A stretch of 64,000 nucleotides of DNA from Zopfochytrium polystomum (Eukaryota; Chytridiomycota; Chytridiomycetes; Chytridiales; Chytridiaceae). The stretch is taken from assembly GCA_025765615.1 (NCBI GenBank), contig JAIVFJ010000032.1, positions 251,001-315,000 on the forward strand. The letters are read 5' to 3'. Of this stretch, positions 32,181 to 44,200 are shown piece by piece. The notes under the pieces are model-generated. The model had not been told where the DNA came from. It saw only the letters and a list, made by a program, of their open reading frames with translations, and searched no databases. Numbering within the stretch: the stretch's first letter is position 1; every line of letters begins with the position of its first letter. The position numbers and the translations under genes were made by a program.

Positions 32181-33019
32181 TCACTCCTTCTTTTCTCCCC
32201 GCCGTCTCTTCACGTCCCAGTTGTGCACACGCGAAAAGTTGACCTAAAATTTTTCATATGGTTGTGCGTTAGCACACTTGAGAACGAGATCGCTGAAGGA
32301 ATTTTTTTTCTGGAATGTATCCAAACCTCCATCGTGGTAATCTGCTCCCGCAAAAACTCCAAGTCCTCCTCGATCTGGCCGTACGTCTTTTGCGCCATGC
32401 TCAGCTTCTCCGACAGGAGCTTGCTCGCCTCCTCGGTTTCGTACTCGAGCATGACGTTGGCCTTTTTATACAGTGTTTTTGGTCGGAAAAGTGTGGGGGG
32501 GGGGGGAAACGGAGAGTGGGTTTTGCAGGTCTTTCTAAAGCGGCGAATCGAGACCATGACCTTGATCCTACCCGGCCCCCCCCAAAACAAAACAAGACTA
32601 AAAGTGACAAAAAACAAGATTCCTCACCCCAAGCCACAAGCACACGTGTTTCGGCGCGCGAATCTTCGCGTTGACCCAGAGCGTGTCGTTCAACTCAAAC
32701 TCGGTCGTGATCGGCTCGTCAGAGTCCTTTTTTTTTTTGTTTTTTTTTTTTTTGTGGGAACGGGATGTGCGTGTGGCGTGTGAGTACAAGGGAGAGAGAG
32801 AGGCCCCGCAGCGGTCCACGCCCTCCCCTCCGCGCGAGCCAAAAAAACAAAAACGGTGACCGCGACCCCGCCACTCACATCGCGCGTTATTAAAAACTGA
32901 ACCATATCCAGCGTCTTCTTAATCTCGGGGATCTTCGAGTCGAGCCCGGCGCGCCGCTGCAGGAGGTGGGTCTCCATCGTCTTGTACTTGCTTTGTGGGG
33001 CCAATAGGAATGGGGTTGG

Positions 33020-33055
<36 letters not shown>

Positions 33056-33531
33056 AAGTCAAAACCGAGAGACTCACGCAATCATCTCCTGAAACTTGAG
33101 CAGCGTGCCCTCGGCGTCGGCCGCGGCGCCGAGGAACGTGTCGACGTTGTCCTTTTGTGTTGTTTTTTTTTTTTTTTTTTGGGGGAGGCCAGTCGGGGAA
33201 GTTGGATTCCGACGTGTGGGAAATCAGCGAAACGCGAACAGGTGCGTAAGAGGAGTGTATATCCCGCCCGGCTGTCCGGGCGCCCCCTTTCCACGACCCC
33301 AACCGTCCATGCCGCGGCAAAGTGCATTCTCGATCGCGCGGGGGTGCCGAGCTCGCATGCAGAGTTGGGGTGTGGGATATGTCTCGTCGTTCGATCGGCG
33401 CCCGATGTCCCGCGCCACTGGGTTCGTTTTCAACGTCCGCGGGTAATGCGTGGTGCGTAGAGTTTTTTTCTTTTTTGTGTAGTGCTTACGATGAAGGGCG
33501 CCTTTGGGATGCCTCGCGGGTTGGCCTCCAT
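32181..33531 (-). CDS. PFD3: Prefoldin subunit 3
   Basis: The alpha-type subunit (VBP1/Pac10 type) of the hexameric cytosolic chaperone that hands unfolded actin and tubulin to the CCT chaperonin. It is a short protein of roughly 190 residues, split over at least five exons. Exon 1 (33490–33531) reads MEANPRGIPKAPFI, then DNVDTFLGAAADAEGTLLKF. The first coiled coil follows (KYKTMETHLLQRRAGLDSKI, PEIKKTLDMVQFL). Then comes the beta hairpin, TTEFELNDTLWVNAKI, the family phrase VCLWLGANVMLEY, and the second coiled coil, ending EEDLEFLREQITTMEV. The last exon reads NFSRVHNWDVKRRRGEKKE before the stop at 32181. Introns are very A/T-run rich, one with about 30 A (33024–33053). Every family block is present, so the identification is strong although intron edges were placed by eye. 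Confidence 0.9.
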
Positions 33532-34020
33532 CTGCTGCTGGGTTTGCTTGGGGGTGGGGTGTTGACAAGGACGTTGGGCAGATTCGTCCACGTGATCACA
33601 GATTTTCGAGACCGCCGGGCGCTACGGATGCTCGTTCCCTTTTTTTTTTTTTCTTTTTTCTTTTTTTTTTCTCTCTCTTTGTTTGATTACACCCGGTGCG
33701 ACCAGATAGCGGGGTGGGGTCGAGGCGCCAACCCCCCCCTTGCATCCCCGCCATCCACTCCCCCAACGCCCTCCTCGCTCTGCCTCATTCTCCATGGTGG
33801 TGAAACAAGAGTGAGGGGGCCAAGGAACCACCATCGGGGAAAAAACACGGCGCGAACACATACAGAGAGGCAAAAAAGGCAAGGCGCAAGTGATTTTGGT
33901 GATGACGCTAAAGCAAACAGAGCCGGCACACGAAAAAAAGCAAGAGTGAGAGAGAGAGAGCAAAAAGCCAGACCACACACTGAGGCACCAACCCACACCC
34001 TCCCGGCAAACTGTGGAGCC
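33532..34020. other. Spacer between prefoldin and phosphofructokinase genes
   Basis: About 490 bases with T-rich and pyrimidine tracts near 33640–33680 and GA-rich sequence near 33945–33960. It carries the promoter of the prefoldin gene and the 3' end of the phosphofructokinase gene, both on minus. No gene is seen. Confidence 0.5.
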
Positions 34021-37000
34021 CTACTCATGTTCCAGTGCCACGGCCGCAGACCCGAGCCCCTCCTCGCCGTCTTCCTCGCTGTAATAGTACTTAGACAGCA
34101 CCTTGATGAGCCTGCGCAGGCCCATCCACCACGCCGACTTGCCCGTGCGCTTCTGGACGTCGGCATCGGCGAGCAGGCGGTCGACGGGCGTAAACTCGAC
34201 GCTGGCGCCGCGGATGCCAATGACGCAGGCGTGGTCGGGGCGGCGGGTGTAGACGCGGGGGAGCACCGCCGCCGCCGCCGCTGCGGTTGCGGCGGTCCCA
34301 GCCTCGGCGCAGGCGGCCTGGATCCAGTCGACGCAGTTGACGGCGAGGCGCGATGCGCGGACGCGGTCGAGCGGCGAGGGCACGCCGCCCTGCTGTAGGT
34401 GGCCGAGGACGGCGGTGCGCGAGTCGTACAGGCCGCCGCCCTCGGTGCGGAGGATGCGCGCGATCACGTCGGTCGTGTACGTGTCGGCCGAGGCCGACTC
34501 GGTGCGCAGGATCACGCGCCCTTCGCTGCGCTGGCCTTTGCCCTGCGCGCTGGCGCTCGCCTCGCGCCCGAACCGGCTGCAGAGCATCTGCACGTCTTGC
34601 TGCAGCTGCGCGAGCGTGATGCCTTCCTCGGGTATGTACACGTTCATCGCGCCCGCCGCAAGGCCGGCGAGGACCGCGAGGTACCTGTGCGGGGAACGGA
34701 AGTGGAACAACGAGCTGGGGTGAGCAAAAATCGGACCCGAAACAAAGAACAAAAAAAGAAGGAAAAAAAAAAAAAAGATAAAAAGCAACACGTTACCCGC
34801 AGTTACCACCGTGCACCTCGACAACAAACACCCGCATCTGACTGGCGGTAGCGCTAAGCTTGATGCGGTCGCACGCTTCCACGATGGCGTTCAGTGCCGT
34901 GTCGCTGCCGATCGAGAAATCGGTGCCGGGTACATTGTTGCTAATGGTGGCGGGCAGGGTCACCATGGGGATGCAGAACGCCGGGAAGGTCGAGCGAGCG
35001 GCGGCGAGCACCGCCATGGACGTGAAGGCCTCGAACCCGCCGACGATCAGGAGCGCCTGGATCCCGTGCTTCTGCAGGTGGTAGGCGATCAGGCCGCAGG
35101 GCACCCAGGTCGTGATGCCCTTGGGTTTCACTTTGACGCCGCCGTTGCCGGACGCCGCATCGGCTGCGTTCAGCGGCTCGGGGTGGTCGCGGTTCGTGCC
35201 GAGCTCCGAGCCGCCGCGCACCTGCCAGCCTTTTACCTGTTCCCACGTCAGTGGGAAGACTTCGTCCCTCACAAGCCCGGAGAAGCCGTCGCGGATTCCG
35301 AGCGGCGTGTGACCACGGTTCAGACACACACGGGCGGCGACTCGGGTCGCCGCGTTCATGCCGCCGGCCGGTGCACCAACGTGGATAATGCCAATGCGCA
35401 GCGGCTGGTGTGTGGGTGGGGGTTAGATAGGATGCTCATGAGGAGGATCTCGGACGGTACGTTGTTTCGTCACGATAAAATACGCACCGTGTCAGCCTTG
35501 ACGGCATTCTCCGCGGACATCAGGTGACTCTCGATGTAGGCGTTGTACGCCGCCGTAAAGTCTGGGTCCCGCAGCTCCATGGCACGAGCAAAATCTTTGC
35601 GCGAAATCGCCTCGGCGACCTCGTGCGTCTAACCGTGTCGGGGTAGAAATGCATTGGTTGGAGAGAACAAGGCGTCAGAGGAAGTCATTGTGATCGCCGC
35701 CCATTCAAGCTGAAACGATGCAGTTCAAATAAACCACCAACCAGCTTGACAGCGTCCATGAGCGGTCCAGCCGTAATCTTGTTCTGGTTCATGCCAATCA
35801 TGGGAGCCGGCGTGTCACGCGTTGACCGCAGAACGGCTTCGACGGCCTCGACTCCCTGTACCGTTGCCTTCAAAACTTATCAGCGCCGTTGTGTCCGTTT
35901 TCTTCAATGTTTGGGAGGGAAAAACGAGAACTCACCAAGTAGCGGTCGTACGCCGCCGGCGTTCCGCCACGCTGGACGTGCCCGAGCGTTGTGACGCGGG
36001 TGTCGAGACCCAGACGGTGTTCGATGACGGTTTTGATGTAGTCCGGTTTGATGGGTTTCAGGTTGCGGTCGATCGCACCCTCTGCGACGATCACGAGCGT
36101 CTTGCGAGAGCCGTGCTTACGGTTCTGCGTGGATTGAGGATCGGTGAGGTTAAGTGAGCAGCGTAAGAGGAAAAAAAGAAGGCAGAAAGAGGCGGCGACT
36201 TACCATTGCAAGCTTCTCGCACATTTCATCCTCCCAGTTCTCCCCATACTTTGCAGTGTCCAAAGGAGGTGGACGTTCAGGCAAAAACACCCAATCGGCC
36301 CCAACCTGCGAATGGATCGGGGAGCAAACCAGCATCACCATCGGGCCACTTTACAACAGTATATGCCAGGGGCGCACAGTAAAAGGACCGCCCAGGCTTA
36401 CCGAGATTGCCGCCATGAGTCCAAGCCACCCGCAATGCCGACCCATCACCTCGACCACAAACGCCCGCTGATGGGACATGGCGGTGGACGTCAGCGAGTC
36501 CAACGACTCGCAGATGCGCTGCAGGGAGGACATTGCTCCGATCGTGATGTCTGTGTGAATGGGTGAATAAGGGTCTCAGTCCTGGATCAGCACGGGCGCA
36601 AGGACGTACCGGTCGACGACATGTCGTTGTCGATGGATCCAACCAGCCCGACAATGGTCAAGTGGTGACGAAGGTGTGAGCATTCTTCTTCAACCAGTCG
36701 TCCTGCGGAAGGAGTTGTTTTGGGCGACAGGGTTAGACACAAGCAGCCGGTTTAATGAATAGGATTTCGTTTTGTAGAGAAAACAACGGGGGTGTTGCGG
36801 GATGTGGGTGGGGGGAGCGGGGAGGCGGTCGGAAAACCTGTTGAAACAAGCTCGTCGACGAGCCCGGACCACTCGGCCCTCAACGTGTCAGCGCCGGTCA
36901 ACGAGCCGTCACCGCCAATGACGATCAGCGCGTCGATTCCGTTCTTGACCATGTTTTCGGCGGCCGTCAGGCGTCCTTCGCGGGTCCGGAAGCGCATCGA

Positions 37001-38425
37001 ACGCGCTGTACCAATCACGGTTCCGCCCTGAACAAAGACGAAAAAGTGAATAATGCTTGTTCCTCGCCGCGGTTTTCCGTCCGGGAGGCGTTCAATGCGT
37101 GCCCCCAATTCCTACACTCAAGAACAAGCGGATATTGCCACGCGCTTCACTTACAATGGAGAGGAACCCCTTGACGTCGTGCCATCCCAGCTTCTTGATC
37201 TTGTCGCCACCTTCAACGAGCCCTGTGTAGGCGTTGTGGTTCCGATTGGTTGATCAGAAAATGACTGCAAAACCAGCCCTACACCAAGTAGATGATTCCC
37301 CGCCACATCCCCAGGCTCTTGCGCCCTCACCTTCGTAGCCCTCGTAAATCGCAAACGGCACGCACCCCCTCTGCAGCGACACGCGGGCGACAGCGCGGAC
37401 GGCGGCGTTCATTCCAGACGAGTCGCCGCCGCTCGTGAGCACGCCGATGCGCTTCCCGGTGGTCTTGTGGGCGCCGGCGGGCTGGTCGGGGGTGTGGTCC
37501 ATGGGGAGGTAGGCGTCGAGCTGCGGGATGAGCGTGTCGGCGCTCTTGCCCTTGAACATGGCGGCGGGGTTGGCTGCGGCGGCGGCGGCGGCAGCGCCCG
37601 TTGCGGCTGCGGGTCGCGCGGAGGAGGAGGGTGACGGCTTTGCGCGCGGGGCGGGGACGACGGTCAGCAGCGTGCCGGACGGGTCGAGGAGGTGGAGCGT
37701 GGGGCCGGCGGCGCCAATGTCGGAGCGCGAGAGCGGCGTCCATGTCGATCCAACCGACTTGACGAATGCGCGGCCTTGGGCAGTGAGCGTCGTTTCGAGA
37801 GCCTGGGTAGGGAGGTAATGGTTGGGCGGACGAGGACGCGTCGGGGGGTGAGGTAAATTGTAAACGCTGGTCCTCCAAGCAAGAAAGAGGAAGAAAGAAC
37901 AAATGGGGACAAAGCCATTGGATTGCGTCTCGTTGGCGCACTTACAGTCAAGTCCTTGACGGCAAACTGGAGCGCGGGTGCAGCAGAGGCGGCGCCCTCT
38001 GCGATGCGCTTCTGGATGGCCTCAACGCCATCGCTGTCGGGAGCGTCCACTGAAGTTGGGATCGCCTCAGGTGCGCCAGGCGCCAGGGTGAGCCGCAGCG
38101 TCAGCGCGCCGCCGGCGTCTGCGCCGTCCGCCGGCACCGCCAGTAGTGACGACGACGCCGGTGGCAGTGTTGATGTTGTCGCTGCTGGTGCTGCACCTGC
38201 TGATAACGCTGCCGCGGCCTCCGATCCGACAAAGAGCTGCAGCCACACGTCCGCGCCACCACCAACACCACCACCACCAACACCCGCCGTCTCTGCGACG
38301 ACGGTGAAGCCGAGTGCGGCGACGTAGAATGCGCGGGTGGCAACTAACGCGACGCGCGAGGGAACGGCGATAACGGCGTGCGAGAAACTCGCGGGCGACG
38401 GCGACGACGACGACGCGCTGGGCAT
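34021..38425 (-). CDS. PFK: 6-phosphofructokinase, fungal tandem-domain type
   Basis: Phosphorylates fructose 6-phosphate with ATP, the committed step of glycolysis, in the cytosol. About a dozen exons. The N-terminal 200-odd residues (exon 1, 37946–38425, and start of exon 2, 37331–37802) match the glyoxalase-like extension of fungal PFK chains ([40 protein letters not shown]). The catalytic half follows: [110 protein letters not shown]. The second, regulatory-type half has [70 protein letters not shown] and [20 protein letters not shown]. The stop is at 34021–34023. The catalytic Asp (GSIDND) and ATP-site glycines are present. One chain in two PFK lobes is typical of eukaryotes. Confidence 0.95.
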
Positions 38426-38962
38426 GATCGATCGATCGATTGGTTGATTGATTAGTTGATGGGCTGGCTGATTAAATATTGATGGATTGATTGGTGAGTG
38501 GGCTTGCTTTTCTTTTCTTTTTTTTCCCCGCCTTTTTTTTCTGTTTTTCTTTTCTTTTTTTTTGTTTCTCTGAAATAATATTCAACCGTCTATTCAACTC
38601 TTCGCTCAGTTGCGTCGCAGAGGTTGAGAGAACGGAATAAGCGTGCTCCTTTTCGTGAGTGCTGCGTTCTAACTTCTAATAATTCTACTGTAGGCATTTA
38701 TTGCCAACCCCACGCTCGCTGCGAACTCCCAGGGGAAGGACCCCGGACAACTCGCACGGCTGGCCCCTCCCCCCAGGCCATACCAACCGACCCCCCCCCT
38801 CAACTACAACAAGCCGCCCACGAACGAACAAGTTACCAACAAGGAACGAGAAATGGAAACAAGCGAAGACTACACAAAAGAGGTATAACAAAAAAAAAAG
38901 AAAAAAAAAACCTCCCCAACCCAGAACCCCACCCCCATCATGTCCCCCTGCCGCCCCATCAA
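38426..38962. promoter_or_regulatory. Promoter region of the phosphofructokinase gene
   Basis: A GATC repeat (38426–38441) abuts the start codon, followed by GATT-rich units to about 38495 and T/C-rich DNA to 38575. The 3' flank of the LAMTOR1 gene occupies the far side. No gene is seen. Confidence 0.4.
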
Positions 38963-39322
38963 TCACCGCAGCGCCACGACAATCTCGCCCGCGTTCTGCA
39001 CCTCCATGGTCGCGAGCGCCGCGCGCACCTGCGCCAGCGCGTCGGCCGCAAACTCAACGTCCTCCCGCCGCAGGCTGCGCGTCGGTTCCGCCAGCGCCTC
39101 GACGATCGCCTCCAGCGGCATCGTCGCGCCACCTCCGCCACCGCCGCCGCTGCTGCTACTGCTTCCTGTCGTCGTCGTTCCTAGACCGGCAACCGCACCG
39201 GGTGTCCCCACGCGGACGGGGAGCACGAGGTTGGGGATGTCTTTGATTATGGCGCTGTCAAAGGTAGAAAAAAAATGGAAGAGAGACGAAAGAAAGAGAC
39301 GGAGAGAGAGAGAGAGAGAGAG

Positions 39323-39356
<34 letters not shown>

Positions 39357-39591
39357 TTCGGTGTGAATGCATCGATCAATCGCACAAATGCATCAAGCGA
39401 AAGACAAGCGGCCCTCACTGGTAGTGTCCCGCCCGCTCCTGTGCCTGATCTTCCTGGATCCGATCGAGCAACCGAATAGACGAAATGTCGATCAACTTCC
39501 TGGGTGGGGGGTTTATTAGGGGTTTTTTCTTCTTTACTTTAAACTACACTGTCGGAGATTCAACCCCAACGTCACCGCCTCCCAACCTTGG

Positions 39592-39624
<33 letters not shown>

Positions 39625-40155
39625 GGAACTCACTCTGCAGTCTTCTGCACCAGCCGCCGCAGCTTCTCTTGCTCCTTCTGCTCGCTGTACGCGCCAGACA
39701 TTTCGGACCTGCAAGAAGGGTGGGTGCGGGGGGGTGTTTTTGGTGTTTGTTATGGAATCCCAGAAGGAGGAGATCGAACTGAGACGGTTGTGGCGTTGTC
39801 CCCGCCGTCCGGTGCGGGCAAGAGCCCGGTCGCTCCATCTTCCACTTCCCCCGGGGCACACATCTCGCGCATCGGGAGGGCCCCCCATCGATCCCAGCCT
39901 CAGCGCGCGGCATCACGCAAGCGGACATGTGCCGTCCAGCAACAACAAGGGAATGAAAGAAAAAGAAACAGCATTTTACATGGCCGGCGTGTAAGCGTCC
40001 CGCGGGACGCCGTTAGCGCCGTGACGTGCGGTGTTCGACGAGTCCGCGTCGTAGCCGGCGTTGGGGCCAGCGCCGGCCAGCAGCGCCGATCGCTCGGCGG
40101 CGGCGGCGGCGGCGTCCTCGTCGGCGGAGGTGCGTCGCGAGATGCAGCAGCCCAT
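38963..40155 (-). CDS. LAMTOR1: LAMTOR1-like Ragulator/EGO complex subunit
   Basis: The membrane anchor of the Ragulator complex, which holds Rag GTPases and TORC1 on the lysosome/vacuole. Four exons (39980–40155, 39634–39708, 39419–39499, 38963–39254) close in phase to 207 residues. It begins MGCCISRR: Gly2 for N-myristoylation plus two cysteines for palmitoylation, as in human LAMTOR1. The family helix region follows, with EQEKLRRLVQKTAEKLIDIS, SIRLLDRIQEDQAQERAGHY and AIIKDIPNLVLPVRVG. After a Ser/Gly linker comes a last helix (VEFAADALAQVRAALATMEV) like the C-terminal helices of the family. It is slightly longer than the human protein (161). No other Ragulator gene lies in the window. Confidence 0.8.
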
Positions 40156-41247
40156 GTCAAAGTGTGTTTGTTTGGTTTTTGGTTTGTTTTTTTTTTTTTT
40201 TTTTCATTTTCGCGTTAGTGGGGGGGGTGAAAAGACCTTCTCTCTCAGCGAAACACAGTAACTATCCCCGGGCCACACGACAAGGCGCGGATTGTACGCC
40301 AGCTGTGGGGGTCTTTTTTCGTTTGAAAGACGAGCAGAGGGTTGGGGTTGTTAGAGCGCACCTGTAAGAACGCCCTGCAAAAGAACGTTGAGGATCACAC
40401 CGCGTTGGCCGTTGAAAGCGAGCGCTTTGCACTTGACGTTCGCTCTATGCCACAAGCGCCCGAGGCGCGCCCACCATAGGAAAGAACCCCCTTTCAAAAA
40501 AAGCCCTCCGATAACGGTGTGGAGATAATTTCTCTTATTTTTTTTCTTTCTCTTGGACGAACGAGGCGCGCCAAATCACGGGGGGAAATAAGGAAAATGA
40601 TAGTTCGAGGTGAGTTAAGCGGGCCTAGGGGGACCCAGATAAACAACAATGAAAGAGGGATTTGAACCGTGGGAACAAACACGACATAGTGTCAACCAAC
40701 ACAACAAGTTTCCCCCCGCATCCTCCTCGACCCCCCGCCCCGACCTTCATCAAGTGGGGGTATTGAGGCAAAGGGAGGGAGAACGAAAAAATGGGGGAAA
40801 AAGGGGAACGCGAAACGATTTTTGGTCAGAAGGTTTGATTTTGGTGTTGATGCATAGAGGAAGGGCGCTGAAAAAGGTACAACCAAAGGGACGGAAGAGA
40901 AAAAGAAAAGCGAGAGAGAAATGGGGGTGGAGATAGAAAGGGACAAGCAACAGTTCGCAAAAAAAAAAAAAAAAAAAAAAAAAAATTCCTTGTAGAAAAA
41001 CACGACAAAAAAAATTACCTACGCTAAGTGTTTTGAGGGGGTAGGTACGGCACCGTCATCGTCGCGGGCGAGACCGAGTGAAGGAGGAAAAAAAAATTTG
41101 AAGAATAGAGGAAACAGAGAACACAACCAAAGACTACTGGAAAAAAAGAATTGATGTGCTTGGTTTAGCTCCGGGCGCTGACTCTCCCTTGGGGCCTTCC
41201 CATGGCTTCCCCCTCACTCCCTCCCAACGTAGAAATCTGCCCCCAAA
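40156..41247. other. Spacer between LAMTOR1 and the PH-domain gene
   Basis: 1.1 kb with no supportable gene. It holds a T-run near 40184–40204, an A-run at 40960–40985, and C-rich stretches near 40711–40745. A phrase resembling a tRNA T-arm (GGATTTGAACC, 40658) was checked and did not fold into a tRNA. Confidence 0.5.
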
Positions 41248-44200
41248 TCATCTTCGCCTCGGCATAGTCACAGACCGCGCCTGCGCGTCGCCCGGCGGCG
41301 CCGTCCCCGCGGCGGTGGCGGCGACGGCCGTGCTGTGGCGGTTCGCGTGATTCGCGCGGCGCGCCGCGTTCCCAGCCGCCGCCGGTGGTGGCTGCTGCGG
41401 CTGGGCAGGCACCGGCTGCTGCTGTTGCTGCTGCGACTGCGGCGGCGGCGGGTGCAACGGCGGCGGCGGGCCCTGGCTGGCCATGGCGATCGACAGCAGG
41501 GCCTGCTGCGCGAGCAGCAGGTGCCGCTGGTGCAGCCGCGTCGCCTGGATCTCCGACTCGAGCCGCTGCAGCGTTTCGGGCGAGTTGGCCAGCATCGCGG
41601 CCGAGGACGACGGCGACGCCCCCGCCGACGTGTTCGGGTCTCCCGCGGCTCCTCCGGAACCTGCCGCTCCCGCTGCCGCCGCTGCTGCTGCTGCGGCGGC
41701 GGCGGCAGTCGGCGGCGGCGGCACAAACATGAACGGCATCGGCATCGGCATCGGCATGGGCATCGGCACGCCGGCGGCTGTCAACGGAACCGTCGGAGGG
41801 GGCGGGAGGACGCCGACGGGGGTGGTTGGCGTGGAGGGCCCGACGTGGGCGGCGTGGGCGGCGTAGCCCGCGGCGGCAATAGCGGCCGGATCGGTGCGGA
41901 GGGCCAGCGGCGTCGGCGGCGGCGGCGCGTAAGCCATGCCGCCGGCGAGGGCGGTCGACGGGTCGGGCGAAAAGAGCGGGACGATGGCGGCGTTGGGGCG
42001 GGCGAGGGACGAGATCTGGTGCTGCCGCTGCTGCTGCTGCTGCTGGTACTGCACCTGAAGCTGGTGGAGGCGCTGCTGCTCCTCCCGGATCTCCTCAATC
42101 TGCTCCCGCAGGCGGCGCTGCTCGGCTTCTAGATCGTTCCTCGCCGCGATGACGCCGGCCGCCGTGGCCGCGTCGGAAACTGACGGTGGCGCCGACGCCG
42201 CCGCCGATACTGCCGCCGCCGCCGCCGCAGCCTGCGGGTCTCCTCCGCCAGCAACCAACGCTGCGGCGTCCTCCTCCCGCTGCGCGTCCGCAATGATCCT
42301 CCGTATTGTCTTGACCCACCTGTTGCGCTCCTCCTCGCTCTCGGCGACAAGGCACCAGGTCTTGCGGCCGCCGTCGCGCACGGTCTCGTCGTCGCCGTCC
42401 TCGTCGTCAAACTCCTCCTCGGCCTCGACTTCGAACGCAAACTTTTCGCCGCGCAGGGCAACGATCGTCTCGCGCACCTCCGTGTCGGCCGTGATGGCGA
42501 TCGACCCGGTGCTCGACTCGCCCGCCTCGGACGTTCCGACGCTCGACACGCCCTTGAACATGTACAGCCGCCGCTTCGCCGACGACAGGATGTAGTAGCC
42601 CTTGCGCAGCTTCCGGAAAACGTCCTTCTTCTTGTACATTTGCAGCGACCCCCACCGCGTCATCAGCGCCGTGGACACCACCAGCTCGCCGACCGCGACC
42701 GTCCTTGGCCCGGCGGCGGCCCCGCCACGGTTCGTGGCGACGCTGTTGCGTCCGCTGGCCGTCGCCGCCGCTCCGGCCTTCTTCTTGCTCCCTGCGCGGT
42801 TCCGCCCGCGCGACGGCGAGCGCGAACGGGACTTTGCGGCGCCCTTGCTCTTGGACTTGCGCGTGCTCGCGCGCGACTCGCCGCCGCCGGGAGTCGCGCG
42901 GCCACTGTTCCCACCAAGGCGACCCCTCGACCGGCTCGCGCTGCGCGAAGGCGGCGTCCGCTCGGCCTCGGCGGGGGGCTCGTCCGGATCTGGCGTCGCT
43001 CCACCGCCGCGTAGCACGGGCGGCATGTATACTAGCGCCCTGCCCTCCTGCGGGGTTTCGACCGTGAGTTCCCTGGAGGCGGTCACGGACGGCGTCGCGG
43101 GGGCGCCGCCGCCCGCCGCCGGCGTCGCCGAGCTGGAGACTGAGTGCGCCGCAGAGTTCTTTCTCCCTGTCCCAGCTGCCGCCGCCGCGGTGGCGGTGGA
43201 TGTCGAGATGCTGGCCTGCGGCGCCATCGCAGAGGAGGACAGTGATGCCGTCGGCCCATTGTGTGGGGCGGGGGCCCCTGGGCCAAAGTAATCCTCCGAC
43301 ATGCGCAGCTGCGACGTTGGCGTCGACACGGCGGCCCTGAGCCCTGCGATCCACTGGTTTTCGTTCATACCGCCGCCGCCGCCGCCGCCGCCGCTGCCGT
43401 GGCCGCGGCCTGCCCCGACCGACGACGTGGATGCAAACGATCCAGTGCTCGCCGCCGATGAGCGGCGGAACTGTCCAAAGCCGGCTGGCATTGGTGCCAG
43501 CGACGGGTCGCCTGCGGGGACTCCGGGCTGCGGCGGTGGGAACACCATGCCGACGGTCGGGTACCCCGACGTCGTCGTCGTCGTTGTTTCGGAATCCTGG
43601 GCGTGCGCCGCTGCCGCTGCCGCCGCGCGGACAGCAGCGCCCCAGCTCCCGCTCGATACCCGCGACCCAGACATGGACGATGCGCCCGACGCAAAAGACG
43701 GCTCGTCGCCGACGCCGTAGTTTCCGTTGCCGCCGCCGCTGCCGCCTCCGGACCCTTTTCGGAGATGCCTCGGGACGTACTGCACCCCCCGGGAGCCCTT
43801 CTGCGCCGAAGACACTGAGAGCGACCGGTTGAGGCCCTCTGACCATTTTGCTGACGCTACCGACGATGACGATGATGAAGACGCCGACTGGAGTGCGTCT
43901 GGAGATATGAAGCCCGCGTCGACGGCTTTGGACAGATCCCTGACAAGCTTGGCCATCTCGGGATCGTCCACGTTTACTTCGCCATTGTAGGCGCGAAGTA
44001 CTGCGGACCAGCGCGGTTGAACAGCGTTACCGTTGCTACCTCCTGCTGGGCCAATCTCTGACAGCCGAGGGTTGGGGGAAGAATTCGCTGGAAGGTGTGA
44101 TCGTGCAATTGGGGCGATCATGCTTGGTGACACGGTTGAAGAGGACGTTAAGGATGCAGAGGTCGGAGTTGTTACTCCCCAGGTCACCGGGTCGAAGCGC

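Noticed and set aside
40650..40725. tRNA-like T-arm phrase GGATTTGAACC on minus
   Set aside because: The flanking bases do not form a T-stem or acceptor stem, and no anticodon arm could be placed.
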